Positions 24,694 to 35,652 of a stretch of DNA of 64,000 nucleotides are shown piece by piece (the stretch's first letter is position 1; every line of letters begins with the position of its first letter). The stretch spans positions 143,439 to 207,438 of the forward strand of contig NMRB01000022.1 of assembly GCA_002633025.1 (NCBI GenBank). Reading direction: 5' to 3'. The notes under the pieces are model-generated. The model saw only the letters and a list, made by a program, of their open reading frames with translations. It did not search any database and was not told the DNA's origin. This DNA comes from Notospermus geniculatus. Taxonomy: Eukaryota; Nemertea; Pilidiophora; Heteronemertea; Lineidae. The position numbers and the translations under genes are program-made.

Positions 24694-27052
24694 ATTTGTG
24701 GCACCTTACGAGCGTATGGGTGTATGTTTTTCAGTGTTGCCATTTTTCTGTGTGGCTCTCATTGTTTGGAACACACTGGGAAACAGACTCACTGGATTGG
24801 CATCAAGAGTGCACCTTCCTCTCCACGCAAAACTGACAAGTCGGGGTGAAGAAGACTGTTGCGGGTGACCGTAAATGTCTTTACCTCAATTTTGTCACAG
24901 CATCTCTGATTAGTCAACGATACAAGTGCTATTGTGACTCTCTTCCGCTCTTTACGCAGATAACATTACAACTCGGCGCTCGATAAGTTCATTCTTGTCC
25001 TGCATACTTTTCCTTTTGCATACATCTCGGATTTCAAAGGACAGAACTGTTGTTTGTGACAGATAGTTCTTTGAAAACGATACTCTGCATATGGTTCTCA
25101 AACGAAACGGGTTTCCCTGTATAAGTCAAGCGGTAAAAGAGAGGGATGGGTAGGCTAGTGTTAGTAATATCTAATTTCTAAGTTTAAAGACCAGGGCCGA
25201 AATAGCCATTGTCGTCTTTTCAACGTATTCTTACCCTTGATATTTCCGACTAGACAAAGTGTTGCCACTTACTCAGGCTTTCATGACGAATTGGTAATGA
25301 ATGCGTAAGAAAGGGCGGTGGGGCTTAATGGCATCATATAAGCTAAACACTATCCAGGCAAACCATAAGCTTAAGTGAGTATAAGAAACTGTATCAAAGA
25401 TCACTTTCCGATGATAATTCCTACATTAGGCTGCATTTTCGCTTTTCTTTCCATATGTGAAATGTTATCTCCAACAGGTCGAACGCTCTAAGAAGACCAT
25501 GCCAACGGCATGAGATGCTTAATGGTATACATCGATATTAACGGAACATCGAGTATCCTTTATGAAGTTGGATGCGCTTTGTCGAAGACAACATAGTGTC
25601 TATTATATCGCCGTCAAGAATACATCGAATTTCTTGTTTGGTGTTCAGTCTCTGAGGGCCAACATGAGAAATATGGCAGAACCATCTATAATTGATTACA
25701 AAGTTCACATTCTACGTCAGAGATAATTTGCTTTTAGGTAAAATTGCCTACGGTATACATTTTGTGAACTGACTTCACTCATATATCCTTGGCATATCCA
25801 TTTCGCAGACACTTGTTTACTTGTTAAGTCAATGTTCGCAGACAATACCCAAAAGCCTATGAATCACCATCAACATTGCCTGGGACCGGAGGCATCCATC
25901 TTACTTTCTCGAGTTAAAAAGTATTTTTCAATTGAGTACGTTCATCCAGGGGTGATGTGAAACTTTGCCGACAGTATTCAGCAAGTTGTAAGGGAGTCAG
26001 TTAAATTGCATTTTATTTATGTTACTGGTGAAGGGAAACAATGGGGCGGTTGCAAAAGACCCTCCATGTGAGTCAAAACAGTTGCCTGAATGGCGACATT
26101 TTTTGACGAACACCTGGATAGAAAATGATAACTATGCTAGAGGTTATCAGAATAATCAATGTCACATCCATCTCTTTGTTTTCTGGTCGAATACAAAAGA
26201 ATCTAATGTGTCGTAAATGGGAGATAAGACAGAAATATTACGCTTTTAATTTTATTAGTACAGTGTAATGCGATGCTCTTCACAATGTATTCTATTATAT
26301 TCTTGTATAAATGGTTGTAGCAGAAACTGTGGCTGTAAGTTAATCAGGCGTTAAACAGTTCTTTAAGGTAGATATTTGCTACCAATTTAGTTACCGATTT
26401 ACATTGTGTTTGTACTAAAATAATGCAAACATTATGTATGAATTCATTTTGAAAAAAGCTCGGGAGTCTGAAACCATCCATTAGTTAATCCACCTTTAAT
26501 TACGTATGTCGAACCTTCCGAGTAGGACTACAGATGGAAGTAGCCATTCAGTAGATGGTGGCTGCTCTATACACTGACAACACGTAACAAGAAATGTTTT
26601 TCACAATGAAGTATTATAGCATACTCCGTGGCCGTACCTTTATGTAATAAAAGAACACCCTTAGAGGATTGAATAGCATTGGCTGTAGTAGTGTACCTTT
26701 TTTCTTTTACGAGTTGACGATTGGTCGAGATACTACGCTATGCACTTGATCAACAGAACCTGACATTGCTAATTTCCCTAGATACTATGATGACATTTGC
26801 AAGTATACTAAAAAAGACAAAACCTGTTCCAATAGACAAAGATGCATAGTCAGTTAGAAGTTTTACAAAGCTTTGGATGTTGTGCTCAAGTCAACGTGTT
26901 GTACCACATCTATAACTAGCCAGTGAAGTTTTTTGTGGACGTGTATAGGCCTATAATGGCATACATTGTATCAGCAAAGCAAACCAACGTCAAATGTTCG
27001 CTATTCTAACTTTGCGATCATTTACCAACTAGGGATCTTTATAACATTTCTG
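24694..27052. other. Long gene-free stretch
   Basis: No frame with support, no inverted repeat and no RNA gene was noticed. The single frame at 26019-26216 is unremarkable. Confidence 0.45.
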
Positions 27053-27199
27053 GAGTGTTGAAGGCAAAACCAAGCAAGTCAATTTTTTTTCAGTTTTGAG
27101 AAATATGCTTTAGAAGATGAGACTAAACCTAGTGAGTCCAAAAATGGTATCAACTCAAATTTGACCAAATGTGACTTGCTAGATTTTGCCTTAACACTC
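27053..27199. mobile_element. MITE (GAGTGTTGAAGGCAAAA ends)
   Basis: The left end GAGTGTTGAAGGCAAAACCA and the reverse complement of the right end, GAGTGTTAAGGCAAAATCTA, extend to GCAAGTCA, giving imperfect inverted repeats of about 30 bp in a 147-bp element. Confidence 0.72.
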
Positions 27200-28822
27200 A
27201 AAATTTATATACATGTAGTGTTTTGCATTTGATGACCATCAAAGGCATCATAAAAAGTTATAAATGACAAGCAAGTGATATTTCTTAAGCACTTTCTGTG
27301 GTATTGGTTAACTTGCGTCACTGAAGAAAGTAAAGAAAATTGGCAACGGAGAAAATTTCTACTTGCCTGTCAAATCACATCCAGGGCACGTGGTATTCCT
27401 ATTTCCTATTGTGAAATTTGAGAATATCGAATCCGAGTGAAAGAAACAAACTTATTCGAGAGTTGGTTTGTTACGTGACCAGGTGCTGTCACCTCCAGTT
27501 CACAATTACTGTAATACCAACACGCCGTGTTTATTGATTAACCAGCGAAGGCACACGCCTTTTATACAGTTAACGAGCCCCACAACTCCTGGAGACCGAC
27601 GCGCGCTTCTCATGCTTCACCCCGAGGTCTCACGAATTTACCAATCGATGCGCGCGCATATCATTGTGTTGGAGACTGGATGCGTCATGGTTACACCTTG
27701 ACAAAAACTCAAAGACACGGGAGAATATGAGATAGAATTCTATTTTTATGAGAAAGGTCTATTGTGAGATTTGATACATGTGAAAAAAAGTGTTGAAAAG
27801 TAACTTGGTGTCTCTTATGGTTTGCAGATGAAAGGGAATGCTAGATTAGTCGATAACGTCGAGACTAAAAGGAACGACTCTAGGCCTATTCTCTGGATAA
27901 TATTCACAGATTCACCGTTATAGTGCGAAGTTATGATACATTTTACAATGTAAATACACATACAGACATTTACAGAGGAATTATTTCGAAGAAAAGAAAT
28001 CGAAACGCAGACATTGATAACAGTGTCTCATATACTGTCGTAATTGGAATTTCTTGTATTACACACAACCTTCGCAATGTTTATAATTTAATCTGGTTGT
28101 TTGATCTTGTCTTTATTGAATTTTGTGATACCCAAGCATTTGATTTGACCTTCAACCTATTTTAAGGCCTAAAAATGGAATAACTACTATGTTTATAGTT
28201 TCACATCTACTACGTCACCCTATATACATGTATATGTACGATCAGGCTCAGCCCGTGAAGGTAAAAATTCAAAATTACTAGTAGGCCCTACATTGTACTA
28301 CATGTACAACATGTATTTTTTACTTGTAACGGTTTACAGAAAAAATTAAAAATAAATCTGTTAAAAATCATTTTACCTGTGACTCGTTACAGGTAAAATA
28401 TCTGAATATATCATTTTAAGATTATTTTCCTCATTCCCTATGACGGTAAAAATTATAGTAACAACGATGACATGCTAATATTTTACATCTTAGGTGTTTC
28501 AGGTACTTTGCTCGAAAATTTACCCAATTGTAGTATTACATAGCAAGGACCCACTGTAGATTGCTCGTTGTAATGACCATTGGGTGAGGACATCATGTAT
28601 GTAATGAATATTTCATTACTGATGGTTTGATAGTGTCAAAACAATGTACATGTACGCAAAGTAGATAACGTTCTTTATCTTTTCTGCTCCTATTGGCTGA
28701 TTTCTCACAACTACAACTGAACAGGAAGTATCTATAGTAACAATTGCTCAAACAACGGGTCATTCCATCAGGTTTTGTTGTTACTTGTATATTAATTTAA
28801 TTCATTCATGTCGACAATTTCT
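27200..28822. other. Gene-free AT-rich stretch with a small hairpin
   Basis: Short frames at 27468-27701 and 27923-28165 lack support. A 12-bp-arm hairpin ATTTTACCTGT/ACAGGTAAAAT lies at about 28370-28400. Nothing else was seen. Confidence 0.4.
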
Positions 28823-29214
28823 CACTGTAAAAAGTGGAATAGTCCCCGCGGGTAAATTTTACCAATGGGTAATATTTGCTCAAAAGCGCCGGTCAATATT
28901 ACCTATCCGTGGGTATTCTCAGGCGCCTTCCTTATTATTGCAGGTAATGTTTACCTGGAACCGTGGGTAAAACTGGGGACAAGCTTACTACCTATATTCC
29001 CGTAGGTAAATTGGTAGTAAGCTTGTCCCCAGTTTTACCCACGGTTCCAGGTAAACATTACCCCCTATAGTAAGGAAGGTGCCTGAGAATACCCACGGAT
29101 AGGTAATATTGACCTGCGCTTTTGAGCAAATATTACCCTTTTCTGTGGTAAAATCGAAATTGCCTATGGCATTGGTAAAATTTACCCGCGGGGACTATTC
29201 CATTTTTTACAGTG
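28823..29214. mobile_element. Large foldback element (~190-bp arms) with CACTGTAAAAA ends
   Basis: The left arm starts CACTGTAAAAAGTGGAATAG and the right arm ends in its reverse complement (CTATTCCATTTTTTACAGTG). The arms pair almost throughout via GTCCCCGCGGGTAAATTTTACC, CTATCCGTGGGTATTCTCAGGCGCC, GGTAAACATTACC-type words and GTGGGTAAAACTGGGGACAA, around a centre near 29000. The right arm has an extra ~25 bp. CACTGTAAAAA ends are common among animal cut-and-paste MITEs. No protein is encoded and target duplication is unclear. Confidence 0.85.
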
Positions 29215-29875
29215 CGCGTGTAGGACGAGATGGGGGTAAGTAATTGATAATTGCAAGAAGTTGAACGAAGTTCTAAGTCACTCATTCTGTCCATCTGAGT
29301 CAACTCGTTATTACCAGTACGAAAGTTAAGACTAATCGAAGCGTCCGAAATTTTCTATCATCTGGCGTGACTAACAGAATATATGAGTAATATAGGGTTA
29401 CCAGTTCTGATAAATACGTTCCAAATTCTCTACGAAACAGACGTAATTTCCCAGCCTCTACATAGATCGTCAGCTCTCATCACACGACGAAAAGAGTTTG
29501 AATAACGCATGAAGGACAAAACAATCCATAACAGGCTTGACCGGCTGGTAGTGCTCTCAGAACAAGATGGACAGCCGATATTAGCCTCGGGCTAAATATT
29601 TCATGACAGTTCATTGGTCTTTGTTTAGCGGCTTGATATGGCTTGCCGTAGACTTGAGATTAATTATCTGAACTAGTTTGAGATGAGTTGGAATGGCGGA
29701 GTGACAAGTGGTGCTGGAGTGGAATGACTAGGGTTAAGTGATGGGTTGATTGCGTCTGGATGATCTGAAGATGACCATGAAACCGTATATCAGTTGTCAT
29801 AAGAATAATATTCCTTGATTATCCCTGCCAACTGGCCTGTCAGTACCTTTTCTTGTACAATAAGAAATACATGTA

Positions 29876-29919
29876 GGTACAGCGTACCCATGGCGATGGT
29901 ACAGCGTACCCATGGCGAT
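29876..29919 (+). repeat. Tandem 22-bp repeat, two units
   Basis: GGTACAGCGTACCCATGGCGAT occurs twice in tandem with period 22. A related inverted word CCCATGGGCCCGCTGTACCCATC lies at about 29946-29975. The minus frames 29790-30053 and 29797-30033 are by-products. Confidence 0.85.
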
Positions 29920-30071
29920 GGGTAAATTCCTTGTCCACTTTTTAAGCCCATTTCCCATGGGCCCGCTGTACCCATCATACGGGACAATACATGTACAACT
30001 CGGAATGAGTTTAGTGTTTCCACGTTGGTACATGTATGTGTAGGCCTACCCACGGCTTCGTACCCATGAAA

Positions 30072-30089
30072 ACGGTTGATTTTTTACAG
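30072..30089. repeat. Solo CACTGTAAAAAA-type end
   Basis: TTGATTTTTTACAGTG matches the right terminus of the foldback at 28823-29214. No matching left end is visible nearby, so this may be a truncated relative. Confidence 0.35.
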
Positions 30090-30091
30090 TG

Positions 30092-30961
30092 TAAATGTTT
30101 CAAATCAAACCCATGTAAACTGTCCAACGTTTTTAATAGAATCGAATACCGTCAATAATGCACCGTTTCCTCACTCTCATTGCCGAAGGATGCTACAGCG
30201 CTGAATATCCGTCTAGTCAAGCTTTCACATGTGTAGCAGCACTAAACAAGGCGTCCACATCTTTCCGTTTTATATATCAAATATCAAACATATTGGAAAA
30301 AGTCTCAAGTTAAAGGCTTCTTGTGGGTTGTGTTTTATCTCAGTGCCTGTACATCCCCCATGCAATTGGGCAAACGATGTATAGGTGCAATGGACGATGC
30401 CCGTACATCCCTTGAATAAACTGATTCAACGATAAAGTTGTACGGAAATTTTTATTGGTCAATGAGCCGGTGACCATTATATCATTTCTAGAATGATATC
30501 CAGTGTCAAATATTGTCTAGCTGTCCTCGTTTTTCAGATTGTTATTGCTAACCGCAGGTGGAGATGTGTTGAGACATCAAGAGATAATGACAGGCTGTGT
30601 TTTTGCCTTATCGCCCACTAATGCCAGAATGCGTGGATGCAGTTGGAAGTTAATGGCGTCTTACCACTTAATACATGTACCAAATATAACGTTCCTTCTT
30701 GTCTTATAACCTCATCGGAACAGAACGAGTAATCGGAACGGTGAAGGACAGTGAAAAAGGAGTGACTCAGATTCCCTTTTTTCCAATGTGATGAATTGTG
30801 AATCGTGATTACCTTTCTCGTTCTTCAGACTGATATGTTGAATTATAATAAACAAATACGCCGAAAAATTACATAAGATTCAAATTTACAGGGCCAGGCC
30901 CAAAATGGCATTGTACATGTAGTCCCTGTGAATACATGAATACTTGACCTGTGTCTTATGA
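30092..30961. other. No recognisable gene
   Basis: AT-rich, with only a 10-bp-arm palindrome (ATATCATTCTAGAATGATAT-like) near 30480-30500. Confidence 0.4.
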
Positions 30962-31695
30962 CCTACACTGTTAGAAAAAACAGAAGATTTTACAGAAAAT
31001 ATTTTACAGAATCGTGCTGTAATTCATAATACTCCAAAAAATCTCTTGTTAAACAGATATTTCTGTTGAATAACGGGTTTCGTGATATATTGACAAGTAC
31101 TTTTGTAAAATGACGGAGCTTCTGTAGTTGAACGGTAGCTTCTTAGTTTTAACAATAAATTTACGGGCTGTACTGTTGATATACTGCACTTCCTGTCATT
31201 TTACAGGACTTCCTATCATTTTACAGGACTAATATTTTTTCACAGATTCGGTAATCCCAGGATGTTAGTTAGAGATCGCTTGCGCCCTTGTAATACATGT
31301 TGTAGATTTATATGTTACACGACTTCTTGAGGTTGTTGGTAGTTGTATTAAAAATCGTTCCCCTTTGGAATTATAAGTAAAGCGAAAATGACATGAATGC
31401 ATTTTACGCACATATAGATGATGAAATATAAGTTCCCATGAGGGCATTTGACGCTCGATTTTCGATGTTCGATGGTGAACGTATTGTTGCAAAAATGAGT
31501 CGTGCTAGACGCCAATCAAGAGCAATCAGAAACCATGTTTAGGGCCTCGGGCCTACATGTACATTGGCCTGGTTGGTGAAAGGGACTTCGTAGTGTTGTG
31601 TACTAAATTTTGTGCCTGTCAACACGGGTTTCATTCCCTTGCAGGCAAGTTAGATGGTATTTGCCAAGTTTATTAAATCATGGCTTTGACAGTAT

Positions 31696-31891
31696 GTTCT
31701 GGAGTGGTCGAGTGGTCTAACACGCTTGACTTTCAGTCCTAACGGGTCAGTGTGTGGGTTCGATCCCAGCCAGGACATGCATGAAAAAAAGGTTGTGAAC
31801 CAATTTAGGGTCTGTGGGATGAGGCTGAAAGCCGTGGTCCCTTGTACCTGATTGTCTATGCCATTCGAAAAGGGTTATGGAGAATCCAAGT
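31696..31891 (+). mobile_element. tRNA-derived SINE with intact acceptor stem
   Basis: The head has a full 7-bp acceptor pairing: GTTCTGG (31696-31702) with CCAGGAC (31770-31776). It also has A box TGGTCGAGTGG (31705-31715), B box GGTTCGATCCC (31757-31767) and a long variable region typical of Leu/Ser tRNAs. The anticodon arm is mismatched, arguing against a working tRNA. The body contains AAAGCCGTGGTCCCTTGTAC and GTCTATGC, an altered version of the block in the SINE at 2.0 kb. No tail repeat or target duplication was identified, so the 3' end is approximate. Confidence 0.72.
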
Positions 31892-31919
31892 GGTAGGCCT
31901 ATACATAGATACATTGAAA

Positions 31920-32149
31920 TTACAGAAAGGTGCCTGCAGCAGAGTTTCAGGCTTTCTCTTTATTTTCACAGTCGAAAGTTAAAAATATGGATTCCTGTAA
32001 ATGGAAGTTACAGTGTAACATTTGTTTACAGTTTATCTGTAAATCAATTTTCCAATACAGTTGTTATCTTACAATTTTCTGTACTTTTAACTTTCAACAG
32101 TAGAAATAAAGAAAAAGCCTGAAACTCTGCTGCAGGCACTTTTCTGTAA
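31920..32149. mobile_element. Foldback MITE with ~60-bp arms (TTACAGAAA-GTGCCTGCAGC)
   Basis: The left arm (31920-31980) starts TTACAGAAAGGTGCCTGCAG. The reverse complement of the right arm (32089-32149) starts TTACAGAAAAGTGCCTGCAG. Arms match about 90% to GAAAGTT. The loop is about 108 bp and rich in TTACAG/CTGTAA. The frame 31877-32122 is a by-product. Confidence 0.85.
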
Positions 32150-32179
32150 ATTAAGTAAGGATATTTCTAACAGTGTAGG

Positions 32180-33232
32180 TTCCCCCTTATTTTCGATAAA
32201 TATCCTGGGCTATTTGACCACTTGATGGTATCCCTTATATCTTTCCCATCTTTCCTTCGCTTTTGTTTAATTTCGGATTAGGAGTTGATCTGACTTGGTT
32301 CATCATCCCTACTATTGGGTTGGTGAATCAGTGGACTAATGATAAGGCGTTTGAAGTCCGGAAATTTACACCAGATACTTAGTACACTAAAAGAGTTGCA
32401 TGTTGCAAGAAAGTATTATTGACAATCATAATTGTTATTACATGTAAGTCATGAGTACTTTCTGGCAATCATATCAAAAGTAAAACACCAGTACATGTAC
32501 ACATATTAGTATTATAGCAGTGTACTTTTCATCACCTGGCAACTTAATCATCGTGTATTTCCAATTTCCATGTTGATTATTCACACGCTACATGCCCAAT
32601 GTGAAGTACTGTAGGCCCCTACATCCATTTCCCAATTATAATGTACTAGTATGAAAAGGTCTACAGGAAACCACCTATTGCAGGTGAGGTCAGTGTTTAC
32701 TAATTTTTGTCCTTAAAGAACTACGTCTCTCCAATCATTCGGTACTAGAAACATGAAAAAGCGACCAATCTTACTTGAGTCCACACAAGTTACTAGAGGT
32801 ATATGTTTAATGAGATGACATCTTCTGTACAGTAGTTATTTCGCCGATACAGCCCTCATTGATCGCCAGAAAAAGTACTCATGAATCTACTCAGTGGAAT
32901 CCATCTGTTTTTAATGACATTTTGATGAGAAGGTCGAGACGGGGAAATTTTCGAAACTTCACAGCTGCATTCCAGATATATTCTTAATTCCCACATTCTC
33001 TTCAAGTAGCTCTACCCAGAAGTACTTCGACATGATGGTGTAACGATCGTGTACTCATGCTCATGAGATCTTTTCTTTGCCTATACGGCGCTCAATTTTT
33101 CATCTCCAGCGCTTTTGGTAAACCTGTTTGCGACGATTTTCATATTGGAATGCGGCTTAACTAGATAGCTTAATGAGGCAGATAGCCTCTGCGTTCATTA
33201 ATTGCTTATCAGGCGAAGAAATTACATCAGCC
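32180..33232. other. No recognisable gene
   Basis: AT-rich unique-looking sequence with no frame, RNA gene or repeat that I can support. Confidence 0.45.
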
Positions 33233-33571
33233 CCGGCGACACCTACGCCTGTAATGTGGAGAGGTGAGTTGACGAAGTGCATTCTTCTACTACAGTTGAA
33301 ATGCCAGCAATGCTTTTTCTGATCGCAGCCATGAGTGGTCATCATTCAGTTACTCACTGACCTCGTCCGCATAGTTCGCTAGTTGCTCCAATTCATCATT
33401 ACCGGCGACACCTACGCCTGTAATGTGGAGAGGTGAGTTGACGAAGTGCATTCTTCTACTACAGTTGAAATGCCAGCAATGCTTTTTCTGATCGCAGCCA
33501 TGAGTGGTCATCATTCAGTTACTCACTGACCTCGTCCGCATAGTTCGCTATAGTTGCTCCAATTCATCATT
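33233..33571 (+). repeat. Tandem duplication, two units of 169 bp
   Basis: The segment beginning CCGGCGACACCTACGCCTGT repeats at 33402 with a period of 169 bp and almost no change. The second unit has a 2-bp TA insertion in TTCGCTATAGTTGCTCC. Such near-identity means a very recent duplication or an assembly artefact. The minus frame 33157-33345 lies across the first unit and has no independent support. Confidence 0.9.
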
Positions 33572-34245
33572 TCAATTGACTGTCCTTTAATGTAGAATTG
33601 AGGTTGCAAACCAAATTTGGTCATCCCTATTCACACCTTCTGTCATATCGTCATGTTACCTGCTCACTCCCATTTCCAGCTTAAGTCTCAGGTTTGCCAG
33701 CCTACAGCTCCATTGGGAGTGAAATCACCATCCGTTCCATTGTAGTCAACCTGACTCATGGCCATTTCACTTGTACAGACTTGTAACGAAGCCATGGATT
33801 GGTGAAAGTGGAAAACCCCACGGAATGTCCCAAGGGTTTGCAAAAGAATCGTACGAACATCGAGAAAAGCCATGCCTTCACACGATTGGAAAGTCAATCA
33901 GCATGCATCGCACAGAAGGATTTTATTCCTTGTTATTGTTTCCCCCGAGGGTTCGAGATGACGGTAGAAAGCCCGTAAAAGGCAAACACATCAATTGGTG
34001 GAGGAAATAAGGCCGTGGGTTGCACTTACTCCGGGCTGACGGGCGAGGCGCAGTGTTCTCCATCATAATAGGGTAAAACTACAGCACCGCGAGGTTCTCC
34101 AAGGTGTTGGGAGAAAGAACCCAATGGTAGGAAGATCGATGAGTAGATATAATGTTAAGTAGAAAGACCGATCACATCTTTTGACTCAAGTATTTTTTAC
34201 GTCAAACACGAAGTGAAGCTTTCTGCTGCAGCAACAGAATTATTA
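33572..34245. other. No recognisable gene
   Basis: The overlapping frames 33688-33897 (minus) and 33771-34010 (plus) are unsupported. Confidence 0.4.
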
Positions 34246-34247
34246 GA

Positions 34248-34616
34248 GAGCTTCTGCAAGCGCCCGGTTGGGCCATACGACTACGTTTAGGCCACATAAA
34301 AAAATACTTGTTTAGCGTCCCCTCCCGACCTGAAAATGCCAACCCCCCTAAAATTTTTTTGTAATGCATTTTCCATTAAAAAATTGCCTCCTCTAGTAAA
34401 AGTTGAAAATTTATTTTTTTTTAATTTGTTTTTCACCTATCTTTTCAGCTAAAAGCTAATAAAAATAAAAATAAAAACCTCCCTCCCGACCCTGAAAAAC
34501 TAAAGTGCCCGGACGCTAAACAAGTAATTTTTTTATCTGGCCTTATCTATTGTTTGGGTGGACTCGCACAACAGATAAACGTCGTCGTAGAGCCTAACTG
34601 GGCGCTTGCAGAAGCT
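34248..34616. mobile_element. MITE of the CTTCTGCAAGCGCCC family, interrupted by another MITE
   Basis: The outer ends GAGCTTCTGCAAGCGCCCGG and the reverse complement of the right end, GAGCTTCTGCAAGCGCCCAG, are inverted repeats. The middle motif TTATCTATTGTTTGGGTGGA and the arm GACGACGTTTATCT match the uninterrupted relative at 35482-35599. Here the copy is split by the element at 34290-34542. Confidence 0.82.
34290..34542. mobile_element. Harbinger-like MITE nested in the 34.2-kb MITE (TTA duplication)
   Basis: Its ends are GGCCACATAAAAAAATACTT and, reverse-complemented, GGCCAGATAAAAAAATTACT, continuing to TGTTTAGCGTCC. It is flanked by TTA (34287-34289 and 34543-34545). A 3-bp TWA duplication and ends beginning GG are the usual signature of PIF/Harbinger insertions. 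The uninterrupted relative at 35.5 kb shows the empty site GTTTATCTATT, confirming the boundaries. The AT-rich centre is non-coding. Confidence 0.85.
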
Positions 34617-35377
34617 CACTATTATCTGTTGATACGATATGGACAACAACCTCGGACTTCACACTTCATCACTGCTGATGCTGCAGAATTGGCTCAAGTC
34701 GGCATCAAAGAATAATTTACCATCAAGTGTCATGCCCGCTGATGATAGATAGGAATGCAAGGGCGAATATTTGCTTTCTTCATTACTGCCTAGACAACAT
34801 CATTATTTTGCGTGCACTTGGCAATTCTCTTCTCCTTTAGCGTTAGCAAAGCCAACCGCCACTGCGTGAGCTAATTCATCATCCTGGCATTCTCCTAAAG
34901 ACGTTTGCCTTTGTTGGTCTCAATGGATTATTAAATCTATTGAAATAGGAAGTACCTGGGCTGATGCATATCTATTGTTGAGTTTCATTAAAAACGTTAT
35001 AACTGTAATTAATATGTAGCAAATAACAGTAAGCGGTATGATTTTAAATATAAGATATAGAATGCATGCTGAGTAGTTGAGAAGATGGCTGCTTTAATCT
35101 AATGGTTACATTCTTTATTACTCGGAAGATGTCAACCAGATCTTTTGAGACAACTATGATCTGGTTTTTAATCAGTGACATGGCTTCGTAATTAATGAAA
35201 TCTACCTGTAGGTATTGATTGAGAAGTACGACGTTCTGGCGGCGTTAACTTCTGAATGATGGTTAAAAACTCCATAAAGTTATTGTACTGTAAATGTCAT
35301 TAGCTTATACTTAGCCGTAACTCTAGACAAGAAGATAAAGTTCACCTACAACATTGTTAACGTGCTTGATGTGATAC
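34617..35377. other. No recognisable gene
   Basis: AT-rich sequence, no supported frame or repeat. Confidence 0.45.
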
Positions 35378-35379
35378 TA

Positions 35380-35650
35380 GGGAGGTTTAGAAATCAAACG
35401 ATAAACACGTTAACGACACCGTTATTTTTGTACCGAAAATGCAATATAAAATCTGGTTAGTAATGTGTAGTATGAAAAATAGGGAGGTTTCGCAAGCGCC
35501 CGGTTAGGCCATACGACGACGTTTATCTATTGTTTGGGTATACCCACACAATAGATAAACGTCGTCGTAGGGCCTAACCGGGCGCTTGCGAAACCTCCCT
35601 AATAACGTTGTCGTAAAGTTTACGTTTACCGTTTGATTTCTAAACCTCCC
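35380..35650. mobile_element. TA-flanked MITE (GGGAGGTTTAGAAATCAAAC), host of a nested MITE
   Basis: TA at 35378-35379 and 35651-35652 flank inverted repeats GGGAGGTTTAGAAATCAAAC and, reverse-complemented, GGGAGGTTTAGAAATCAAAC. They continue into CGGTAAAC/CGATAAAC, with ACGTT...ACGACA words inside. A TA duplication suggests a Tc1/mariner-type origin. The copy at 51748-51913 is the same family without the insertion. The element at 35482-35599 sits inside this one. Confidence 0.85.
35482..35599. mobile_element. 118-bp near-perfect palindromic MITE nested at TA
   Basis: The arms GGGAGGTTTCGCAAGCGCCC and reverse complement are practically perfect through GGTTAGGCC and ACGACGACGTTTATCTATTG, with a loop of about 14 bp. 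It is flanked by TA at 35480-35481 and 35600-35601. It lies within the MITE at 35380-35650 and shares the opening GGGAGGTTT with its host. Confidence 0.88.
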
Positions 35651-35652
35651 TA

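Larger units (their letters stand above)
30962..32179. mobile_element. Composite element bounded by CCTACACTGTTAGAAA inverted repeats
   Basis: Perfect 16-bp inverted repeats CCTACACTGTTAGAAA (30962-30977) and TTTCTAACAGTGTAGG (32164-32179) bound 1.2 kb. It is rich in TTTTACAG/CTGTAAA words near both ends. Inside lie a SINE (31696-31891) and a 230-bp foldback (31920-32149), so it is probably an AT-rich DNA transposon derivative hit by later insertions. No transposase frame is present. Confidence 0.55.
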
